6,223 bases of DNA, taken from contig JBCDBY010000276.1 of the NCBI GenBank assembly GCA_039182715.1, forward strand, positions 1-6,223, given 5' to 3'. Below, in pieces: positions 1 to 5,072 of this stretch. The stretch is from JBCDBY01 sp039182715 (lineage in GTDB: Bacteria > Planctomycetota > PLA2). The position numbers and the translations under genes are program-made. The notes beneath the pieces were generated by a model that saw only the letters and a list, made by a program, of their open reading frames with translations, was not told the origin of the DNA and made no database searches. Position 1 is the first letter of the stretch; every line of letters begins with the position of its first letter.

Positions 1-496
1 GAAAACCGGCGCGTTGATCCGGGCGGCGTGCCGAATGGGCGCCATCGCGGGCGACTGCGACTGCCGCCTCGAGGGTCGGCGGCTTCCGATAGCGGTCGTA
101 CGGCGGCGACTCAGCGTTGCAATGAAAGTCATGCACGATGGTGGCCCGGCGGTATGCTCCGATGTACGGCGTGCCGACGATGGAACTCCAAAGTTCCTTC
201 GGAATGCTCGCCCCGTCCACATGTTCGCCCTTCGGCACCCACCATTCGTTGCCGTTTCGATCGACGAACGCGAAGTCAGCGATGAGTTGCATGTCGTGGT
301 GCGATCCGTGAGGGTCCGGTGTCCACTTGAGCACCGGTTCCGACGAGAACGCCCCCCACTCGCCCTGATCCGGGGGAGGGACCGGCCGATCCCCGTTGTT
401 GCATCCTCCCCACACCGCAATCGCGGTCAGCAAGGTGACCAGCGTCACCGCTGAGTTTGAATTCCTAGCGTGCGAACGATAGTGACACAACCTCAT
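1..496 (-). CDS. Putative DUF1353 lipoprotein, 3' end off the window
   Basis: This frame is open from the ATG at 496 to the left edge (165 codons, no stop). Residues 1-16 are basic and polar, 17-31 hydrophobic, and Cys32 could be the lipidated cysteine, although the preceding W-G-G is not a canonical lipobox. The body matches what I know of DUF1353: a beta-rich start, W-W-V-P at 85-88, the hallmark D-GASIP at 94-99, a W at 103, then Y-R-R-A at 115-118 and V-H-D at 121-123. The family's function is unknown; it occurs in bacteria and phages. The ATG at 496 is chosen over an in-frame ATG at 520 because GGAGG lies 8 bases before it. After about residue 133 the family's usual continuation (an H-R-x-F-like helix) is not evident, so a frameshift or divergent tail near 30-100 is possible. 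Envelope location is inferred from the signal sequence. Confidence 0.75.
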   Translation of the reverse strand, partial: MRLCHYRSHARNSNSAVTLVTLLTAIAVWGGCNNGDRPVPPPDQGEWGAFSSEPVLKWTPDPHGSHHDMQLIADFAFVDRNGNEWWVPKGEHVDGASIPKELWSSIVGTPYIGAYRRATIVHDFHCNAESPPYDRYRKPPTLEAAVAVARDGAHSARRPDQRAGF

Positions 497-504
497 CCCG
501 AGTC

Positions 505-509
505 CCTCC
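505..509 (-). promoter_or_regulatory. Ribosome binding site of the DUF1353 gene
   Basis: On the minus strand GGAGG stands 8 bases before the ATG at 496. It supports that start over the in-frame ATG at 520, which would place this GGAGG inside the coding region. Confidence 0.6.
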
Positions 510-543
510 GTGTCCTGCATTTTCCCTCGAAGGACATGGACAC

Positions 544-559
544 CGCGGGATCACCCGCG
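544..559. repeat. Short perfect hairpin upstream of the DUF1353 gene
   Basis: The arms cgcggg and cccgcg pair perfectly over 6 bases with an atca loop. It lies 48-63 bases upstream of the DUF1353 start, so it may sit in that gene's leader or promoter. No T-run follows on either strand, so it is not a good intrinsic terminator. It could be chance in GC-rich DNA. Confidence 0.3.
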
Positions 560-650
560 ATGCTCCCCCATGATCCTAGAACGTTGCAAGTTACCACGCT
601 TCTCGATCGCCCGCTTATCTCGGGCCGCCAAAGCCCCGGGAATGACGAGA

Positions 651-713
651 TCAGTGCTCGATAACCAACTTGCCCATCGCCTGACGGCTATCGAGAATGG
701 GTAAGCGCTCATT
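651..713 (-). pseudogene. Possible C-terminal relic of a quinone-oxidoreductase-like (MDR) gene
   Basis: The minus-strand frame ending at the TGA at 651-653 finishes with L-P-I-L-D-S-R-Q-A-M-G-K-L-V-I-E-H. This closely resembles the common end of zinc-type alcohol dehydrogenase and NADPH:quinone oxidoreductase proteins (MDR superfamily), where a helix with a basic 'xxRQAMGK' turn leads into the last strand, 'GKxVL/I'. Only about 20 residues look like this. Upstream the frame runs into unrelated sequence and the heptamer repeat, and no Rossmann motif is present. If real, it is the tail of a deleted gene. The match is short and could be chance. Confidence 0.33.
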
Positions 714-782
714 TCCGAGTCCCGACCCCGGAGCCAGTCGTGAACGCTCGTTCGGCGCGTCGTGTCTGCGCGACTGCGCGCT

Positions 783-857
783 CTCGCCACTCGCCACTCG
801 CCACTCGCCACTCGCCACTCGCCACTCGCCACTCGCCACTCGCCACTCGCCACTCGC
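783..857. repeat. Heptanucleotide tandem repeat, ctcgcca x about 10.7
   Basis: Ten perfect head-to-tail copies of ctcgcca run from 783 to 852, followed by ctcgc at 853-857 before the pattern breaks (ctcgcaa). No copy contains a substitution. Because 7 is not a multiple of 3, three copies encode a 7-residue unit in every frame (SPLATRH on plus, RVASGEW on minus), giving long phantom reading frames on both strands. Heptameric short tandem repeats are known in intergenic DNA of several bacterial groups. The perfect copies suggest recent expansion by slippage. Confidence 0.97.
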
Positions 858-902
858 AACGGGGACACGCCCGGGTTCGCGACATCGCGCAGCGGCACCC
901 AA

Positions 903-919
903 AGCGCGCCTAGCGCGCT
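903..919 (-). terminator. Hairpin downstream of the transposase relic, candidate terminator
   Basis: The arms agcgcgc (903-909) and gcgcgct (913-919) form a perfect 7-bp, entirely GC-rich stem apart from its outer pair, with a 3-base loop. On the minus strand it is followed by TTGGG after the closing T, a weak T-tract. On the plus strand the following bases are CTTTCC. It lies about 70 bases beyond the stop of the IS91-like relic, where a terminator or the terminal hairpin of such an element would be expected. Functional assignment is tentative. Confidence 0.35.
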
Positions 920-989
920 CTTTCCTGGCATTTGCTCACGTGGCGGACAGACCGCGGCGCACACGTCGTGCAGGTCGTGATCCCCGCCC

Positions 990-1226
990 CTATCGCACGT
1001 GGCGCAGGATCGCGCTGATGACGACGGGGTCGGTGACCACTGTCACGATCTTCACTTCCGCCTCGCCTGGCGAACACAGCAGCGGATCGAGCTTGAAGAA
1101 AATACACAGCAGCCGCGTGCAGCTCCAGCCGAGCTCGCTCGAGTACTACGATTCTGGCTCGGTGTATGCATTGGGCTCCAACTCAACAGGCTCCCGCAAC
1201 ACTAAGGGCAGACGTCGACTCGGGGG
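990..1226 (-). pseudogene. Decayed C-terminus of an IS91-like (Y2) transposase
   Basis: Read on the minus strand towards the TAG at 990-992, the frame gives S-S-E-L, then a W and an R-L-L stretch, F-F-K-L-D-P-L-L-C, a few altered residues, V-K-I-V-T-V-V-T-D-P-V-V-I and finally I-L-R-H-V-R. This is the recognisable end of the IS91-like putative transposase family, normally '(I/V)FEVDPLxCPRCGxxM(K/R)(I/V)(V/I)AVITDPxVIxxILxHL'. The frame is interrupted by a TAG about 50 codons before the end (just upstream of Y-S-S-E). The zinc-ribbon knuckle CPRCG is wrecked: only the first Cys remains, followed by S-P-G-E. No N-terminal catalytic part remains, because the same frame upstream is the unrelated membrane protein ending at 1227. 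It is dead. It would have acted as a replicative (rolling-circle) transposase; the family call rests on this tail alone. Confidence 0.62.
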
Positions 1227-1451
1227 TCACGACTCGTCTCGAAGCAGCCAGCGCCACTTGCCGGCGCGGATACGCCGGTTGAGAACCGCCGTGAGCGACA
1301 CGACGCCGACGGCCATGATCGCCGGTCCCGCCAGCCGAGGCAGGTCGGATACGCCCATCAGCGCTCCGACCATCACTCCGAAGGCGACGTACAACAGGAG
1401 GAGCCGACCCGTGCGGATCCGCGCGCCGTCGGGCGCAGCGTCTTCATTCAT
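1227..1451 (-). CDS. Small two-helix membrane protein, unknown function
   Basis: A 74-residue protein starts at the ATG at 1451. A 16-residue longer version from the ATG at 1499 is possible, but only the inner ATG has a strong Shine-Dalgarno (overlapping AGGAG and AGAGG just before it). It has a short polar N-terminus with acidic residues at 3-4, a first membrane segment at about 16-37 (R-L-L-L-L-Y-V-A-F onwards), a short loop with D and P, and a second segment at about 41-60 (A-G-P-A-I-M-A-V onwards). A basic, tryptophan-containing tail follows (N-R-R-I-R-A-G-K-W-R-W). By the positive-inside rule the tail should be cytoplasmic, with both ends inside. I do not recognise the family; AtpI/AtpZ-like proteins have a similar size and topology but no shared motif that I can see. 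It is divergent from the protease gene and ends where the transposase relic begins. Confidence 0.62.
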   Translation of the reverse strand: MNEDAAPDGARIRTGRLLLLYVAFGVMVGALMGVSDLPRLAGPAIMAVGVVSLTAVLNRRIRAGKWRWLLRDES

Positions 1452-1454
1452 CGA

Positions 1455-1462
1455 CCTCTCCT
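1455..1462 (-). promoter_or_regulatory. Ribosome binding site of the small membrane protein
   Basis: On the minus strand AGGAGAGG precedes the ATG at 1451 by 3 bases (6 bases from its AGGAG core). It decides the start in favour of the inner ATG; the in-frame ATG at 1499 has no purine-rich element before it. Confidence 0.6.
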
Positions 1463-1596
1463 CATCGGACCTGCGCCGGATGCTTCGAGGACTCGCCATG
1501 CAACGGCAAGACCGGGGACCTCACCTCGACCATTCTAGGACGGGGACACGGTGCCGTATGGGGAGTCGTACGAGCACGTCGATCGCCGCCGGGATC

Positions 1597-1617
1597 ACCC
1601 TCCCGATCGGGCAGGGT
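1597..1617. promoter_or_regulatory. Strong inverted repeat in the divergent spacer
   Basis: The perfect palindrome cccgatcggg (1602-1611) is flanked by accct (1597-1601) and agggt (1613-1617), with one unpaired C at 1612. Together they form an 8-bp stem around a gatc loop with a single bulge. It is 68 bases upstream of the protease ATG and about 146 bases upstream of the divergent membrane-protein ATG, so it may be a dimeric-regulator operator or a hairpin in the protease leader. There is no T-run on either strand, which argues against a terminator. The function is inferred from position only. Confidence 0.4.
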
Positions 1618-1670
1618 CGCGTCTACCATCCCGGATAACATGCGACTCGCGCAGGCGCGAACCTTCTGCC

Positions 1671-1677
1671 GAGGGAG
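1671..1677 (+). promoter_or_regulatory. Ribosome binding site of the Deg-like protease
   Basis: The sequence gagggag ends 7 bases before the ATG at 1685. It supports that start over the in-frame ATG at 1640, which would put 15 non-signal-like residues before the obvious signal peptide. Confidence 0.65.
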
Positions 1678-1684
1678 AAACATC

Positions 1685-3139
1685 ATGCACCGACTCTTTC
1701 TCGTTGCCGCGGCGTGCCTGCTCGCGACGCCGGCAGCTGCCGAGGACGTCACATCCTCGATCGTCAAGATCTACACCACCTACCAGCGCGCCCACTGGTC
1801 TCGCCCCTGGCAGATGCAGGGATCCTCCGGGCGCAGCGGGTCCGGCTGCATCATCGAGGGCAGCCGCATCCTGACCAATGCGCACGTCGTCAGCGATGCG
1901 ACGTTTATCCAGGTACGGCGCGCGGGATCGCCGGACAAGTTCGTCGCGAAGGTGCAGGCGATCTCCCACGAGCTGGACCTTGCGATCCTGGTCGTCGAAA
2001 ACCTGAATTTCTTCCAGGGCGCGACGCCGCTTCGATTGGGCGAGCTTCCGGCCATGGGAGACACGGTCGTCGCCTACGGGTTTCCCAAGGGCGGAACGCG
2101 GGTCACGATTACGCGTGGGATCGTCTCGCGCACCGAGCGCGACCGGTACTCGCACTCCGGCCACCGCAACCTCGTCTGCCAGATCGACGCCGCCATCAAC
2201 TCCGGTTCCAGCGGCGGACCGCTGCTCGATGCCAAGAACCGGATTGCCGGCGTCGCGTTTCAGTCCGGTCGCGGGCAGAACGTGGGGTACATGATCCCGG
2301 CGCCCGTCGTCGCACACTTCTTCGAAGACCTGAAGGATGGGCGCGTCGACGGTGCTCCCCTGCTCCCGCTGGTCTGGCAATTCCTCCAGAACCCCAGCAT
2401 GCGAGCCGAGCTGGGGCTCGCCGATGGCCGCAGCGGCGTCGTGATCCGCCGCGTGCTCTTCGGCGGCGAAGCGGCGCAGGTGGGAGACGTGCTCTATCGC
2501 GTCGGCGAGTTCCCCGTGGGCAACGACGGCACGATCGAGTTTCGGCCCCGGCAGCGCGTCGGCCTCAGCTTCGCCATCGACCGCCAGCAGGTGGGCTCCA
2601 AGATCCAGCTGCATCTGCTCCGTGACGGCAAGGAGATCACGGTCGACGTGCCCCTGAAGCAGTCGAAGATGACCTACCCGTACCTGGTGCATCGCTACCG
2701 CTACGAAGTGCGCCCGAGCTACTACATCATCGGCGGTCTGGTCTTCTCACGGCTGACTTCGAACTACATCTCCGTGTGGGACGAGTGGTCGGACGCGCCG
2801 CAGCGGCTCACGCGCCACTGGTACGAGCGCCGCACGGACGAGAACGCCTGGCGCAAGGACATCGTCGTCTGCATCGACGTGCTGCCGGATGAGCTCAACG
2901 TCGGCTACACGTGGGCGGAGGACTACGTCGTGGAGCGCATCAACGGCAAGCGGATCGCACAGCTGAGCGACGTCGTGGACGCGTTCGATGCCAACACCGA
3001 GAAGTACCACACGATCCAGTTCGAACGCCGCGCGAGCCGCGTCGTGCTCGATCGCGAGCAAACGGCGCAGCGCAGCCCCGAGATCCTGCGGCGCTACCGC
3101 GTCCCCGCCGACCGCAGCGCGGACCTTGCGAAGAAGTAG
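1685..3139 (+). CDS. Exported Deg/HtrA-type serine protease with PDZ domains (Deg2/Deg9-like)
   Basis: A 484-residue S1C-family endoprotease, presumably acting in periplasmic protein quality control or processing. Residues 1-19 are a signal peptide ending A-A-A before E20-D21. The trypsin-like domain spans about 22-215. Its triad is visible: His67 in T-N-A-H-V-V, Asp98 in H-E-L-D-L-A, and Ser176 in S-G-S-S-G-G-P. A PDZ domain follows at about 228-325 (S-G-V-V-I at 250-254, G-D-V-L at 267-270), then a C-terminal domain at about 335-484. That domain carries I-G-G-L-V-F at 349-354, L-N-V-G-Y at 404-408, E-R-I-N-G at 417-421 and a tail E-I-L-R-R-Y...R-S-A-D-L at 466-481. This resembles the second, PDZ_3-type domain of plant Deg2/Deg9 and their bacterial relatives, not DegP. 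It converges with the next gene, 13 bases apart. The triad is intact, so an active enzyme is expected; its substrate is unknown. Confidence 0.9.
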   Translation: MHRLFLVAAACLLATPAAAEDVTSSIVKIYTTYQRAHWSRPWQMQGSSGRSGSGCIIEGSRILTNAHVVSDATFIQVRRAGSPDKFVAKVQAISHELDLAILVVENLNFFQGATPLRLGELPAMGDTVVAYGFPKGGTRVTITRGIVSRTERDRYSHSGHRNLVCQIDAAINSGSSGGPLLDAKNRIAGVAFQSGRGQNVGYMIPAPVVAHFFEDLKDGRVDGAPLLPLVWQFLQNPSMRAELGLADGRSGVVIRRVLFGGEAAQVGDVLYRVGEFPVGNDGTIEFRPRQRVGLSFAIDRQQVGSKIQLHLLRDGKEITVDVPLKQSKMTYPYLVHRYRYEVRPSYYIIGGLVFSRLTSNYISVWDEWSDAPQRLTRHWYERRTDENAWRKDIVVCIDVLPDELNVGYTWAEDYVVERINGKRIAQLSDVVDAFDANTEKYHTIQFERRASRVVLDREQTAQRSPEILRRYRVPADRSADLAKK

Positions 3140-3152
3140 TCGGAAACCACAA

Positions 3153-5072
3153 CTAGCGGAGCGTGAACTTGGCGCGCTTCGTGTCGGGCACACGCAACAG
3201 GCCCGACTGGTCCCGCATCGGTTTCAGGTCCAGGTAGAACGTTCCGAGATACGGCCGCCGGACGCCGTGCAGAATGACCGCCGACTGTTTCGGGACGTAC
3301 TCCGCACGGCGGAAGCGCAGCTTGTAGGGAACCCCGTCGGTGTTCTTCACGGCGTACCGTTCACCATCGATGGCGTCCTGCCAGTGCACCGGCCCGGAGA
3401 ACCGGACCGTCAGCGTGTAGGAGTCGGTCTTTCCCTTCTTCACCTTCACCGAACGCACGGCGAAGCGTCCCGGCTTGCGCTGCTGCGAGATGCAGGAAAC
3501 ACCGGTTGGGCGGTCACCGTGGCGATTGGTGATGCGTGCGGCGAACGGGGCACCGGAGCGGCGCGGGCGAAGGCGGAGAACCAGCCAATGGGTGCCCTCC
3601 GTCACGGGGAGGTCGACCGCCCTCTCCGTCTCGAAGCGGAGATTCGAGAGCGGCAGGACGGGCTTGCCGCCCCACCACGCCTCGACACTCCCGTCGAGGG
3701 CCAACACCAGCTTCAACTGGTCGTCCTGCTCGACTTTGATCTGCGCCGCGACGTACCGTGGGTTCGCGGGGCCTCGAGTCAGCGAACCGCCGGGACGCCG
3801 CGGTTGCGACACCGCGTCTGCGACGCCGATCCAGACGAAGTCGGCCCCGCGCATTCCGCGGCGCAGTTTCTTCATCGGCCACTTCGAGTCGCGTGCGCCC
3901 CGCGTCGTCGGGGGACCGCATATCAGCCACGAGTCGACCGGCACGCCCTTCTTCTTCACCGCGTACGCGGCGGCGCCGACCGGGTTCGAACGCCCGGCGC
4001 CGAACGCGCCGAAGTCGCCGCCGTCCGTGGCGGTGCCGCGACCGGCGGAACCGTCCGCGAGCTTGAGGACCGCCGCAAGCCCGTCGCCCCAGAGCGCTTC
4101 GGGGTCGTAGCTCTCCCGCTTCGGGAGGTCACCGCTGCGGCCGATGGGCTTCCGAACCAGATGGATCAGCGGCGGCAGGTCGCCGGAGAGAAGCTCGCCA
4201 TTGCCCTCGGCCAGCACGCCGTCGATGCGATAGCGGTCGATGGAAACGGCCTCGTCAGAGTGCGCCGTCGAGCTGCGCAGCCCAACGGCGTTGCGGTCGA
4301 AGATGCAGTTCGAGATGCGTGCGCTCGACATGACACCGATCTCGCAGCGCACGAACTCGCATCGTTCAAGCCGCGTGCCGACTCCACGAACCGGACCGTA
4401 CCACTCGCCCATGCGGCCGAACCCGACGCCGGCCTTGCAGTCGAGGAAGACGCTGCGCTCGACGTCGGGACGCGCCGAGCGCTCGTTCGCGATCCCGACC
4501 CCGCACTGGCTGAAGAGCGCGTGCCGGATCACCGGTGCGGTGCCGATCGCCAGGTCGGTCCGCGCCTTCCCGTCGAGGCTGCGCAGGATCCCGACGCCGA
4601 TCCCGAGCGGGCAGCGGGCGAACAGCACGTGCTCGATGAGAAGTTCACGCCCGCAGACCTGCAGGCCGATCTCCGCGCGACGGATACTGCACCAGATCAA
4701 GCGGCTCGGCTTCACGCGATCCGGGTGGAACACGATGCCGGACCACGTCGCCTCCGAATTCGCGTCCTCGTTCTCATCCGGCAGCGGGCCGATGCGGATG
4801 CGCCGCGACGGCGTGCCGTGCGCGACGATGCGACCGTGGACATGGATCTCGAGGCTGCGCGGATTCCAGCCCTTGCCCTCGCCGATCACGTCCCGGGCCG
4901 GAATCACGGTCGTGCCCGGTTCGATCGTCAGCGTGACGCCGTCCGGCACGATGACGTCCTCGACGATCTCGACCGTGCCCCTCCAGGTCGTGTCCGCCGT
5001 GAGGCGCCCGCCCACGTCCTCGGCGGACGCGGCGCCAGCGAGGAGCAGGAGCGTGAGACCGAGGGTCCTCAA
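3153..5072 (-). CDS. Exported right-handed beta-helix protein with C-terminal sandwich domains
   Basis: A 639-residue protein read from a TTG. Residues 1-18 form a signal peptide (R-T-L-G-L-T-L-L-L-L, cleavage after A-S-A). From about 30 it shows the usual entry to a parallel beta-helix: W-R-G-T-V at 30-34, then V-P-D-G-V-T-L-T-I-E-P-G-T at 42-54. Coils follow to about 265, each with a turn F-x-x-C-x-x-G-[IV] (Cys154, 190, 212, 243; Asn260 in the last). A 'GGDFGAFG' stretch at 351-358 is typical of helix ends. A sandwich domain opens with D-S-W-L-I-C-G-P (380-387) and runs to about 515. An Ig-like module closes the protein from about 536 (L-T-V-R-F-S-G-P-V at 554-562). No catalytic motif is identifiable, so binding or lyase/hydrolase activity cannot be assigned. 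TTG is chosen because it overlaps the upstream stop as TTGA, has a G-rich element just before it and gives the signal peptide. Confidence 0.78.
   Translation of the reverse strand: MRTLGLTLLLLAGAASAEDVGGRLTADTTWRGTVEIVEDVIVPDGVTLTIEPGTTVIPARDVIGEGKGWNPRSLEIHVHGRIVAHGTPSRRIRIGPLPDENEDANSEATWSGIVFHPDRVKPSRLIWCSIRRAEIGLQVCGRELLIEHVLFARCPLGIGVGILRSLDGKARTDLAIGTAPVIRHALFSQCGVGIANERSARPDVERSVFLDCKAGVGFGRMGEWYGPVRGVGTRLERCEFVRCEIGVMSSARISNCIFDRNAVGLRSSTAHSDEAVSIDRYRIDGVLAEGNGELLSGDLPPLIHLVRKPIGRSGDLPKRESYDPEALWGDGLAAVLKLADGSAGRGTATDGGDFGAFGAGRSNPVGAAAYAVKKKGVPVDSWLICGPPTTRGARDSKWPMKKLRRGMRGADFVWIGVADAVSQPRRPGGSLTRGPANPRYVAAQIKVEQDDQLKLVLALDGSVEAWWGGKPVLPLSNLRFETERAVDLPVTEGTHWLVLRLRPRRSGAPFAARITNRHGDRPTGVSCISQQRKPGRFAVRSVKVKKGKTDSYTLTVRFSGPVHWQDAIDGERYAVKNTDGVPYKLRFRRAEYVPKQSAVILHGVRRPYLGTFYLDLKPMRDQSGLLRVPDTKRAKFTLR
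5069..5072 (-). other. 4-base stop/start overlap (TTGA) coupling two genes
   Basis: On the minus strand the TGA of the CBM9-like gene (5071-5069) shares bases with the TTG start (5072-5070) of the beta-helix gene. The run GGGGGGCGGA directly before it can serve as a ribosome binding site, although it is also coding for the upstream gene. This layout usually means translational re-initiation and equal output of both proteins. Confidence 0.65.

Larger units (their letters stand above)
497..989. other. Non-coding, degraded region with relics and a tandem repeat
   Basis: No intact gene is credible here. Open frames of up to several hundred codons cross the stretch on both strands, but they exist because the heptamer array has no stop in any frame, and their flanks do not look like protein. 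The contents I can name are the upstream region of the DUF1353 gene, a 6-bp perfect hairpin (544-559), a possible quinone-oxidoreductase C-terminal scrap (651-713), the heptamer array (783-857) and a 7-bp hairpin (903-919). A decayed transposase end follows directly. Confidence 0.6.

Noticed and set aside
14..454. Plus-strand open frames at 14-454 and 28-285
   Set aside because: They are antisense to the DUF1353 lipoprotein, which has a ribosome binding site, signal sequence and family motifs.
580..592. Near-palindrome aacgttgcaagtt upstream of the DUF1353 gene as an operator
   Set aside because: One arm has an extra base, it is short, and nothing ties it to a promoter.
617..651. Inverted repeat atctcg/cgagat around a GC-rich core as a terminator of the reductase scrap
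   Set aside because: The 23-base interior pairs poorly and there is no T-run.
859..1550. The 11-mer acggggacacg occurs at 859-869 and again at 1540-1550, bracketing the transposase relic and the membrane protein
   Set aside because: A few 11-base matches are expected by chance in a window this long, the flanks do not match, and no target duplication or element end can be shown.
697..1638. A 313-codon plus-strand open frame starting at 697, and a 137-codon minus-strand one at 551-964
   Set aside because: Both owe their length to the stop-free heptamer array. Their other parts are Arg/Ser/Pro-rich with no domain, and they run antisense to the transposase relic and the membrane protein.
1634..1639. 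GATAAC before the protease as a possible -10 box
   Set aside because: No -35-like hexamer lies at the right distance, and a 4-of-6 match alone is not evidence.
1595..2692. A 365-codon minus-strand open frame antisense to the protease
   Set aside because: The plus strand carries the intact catalytic triad and PDZ domains; the antisense frame has no recognisable content or start signal.
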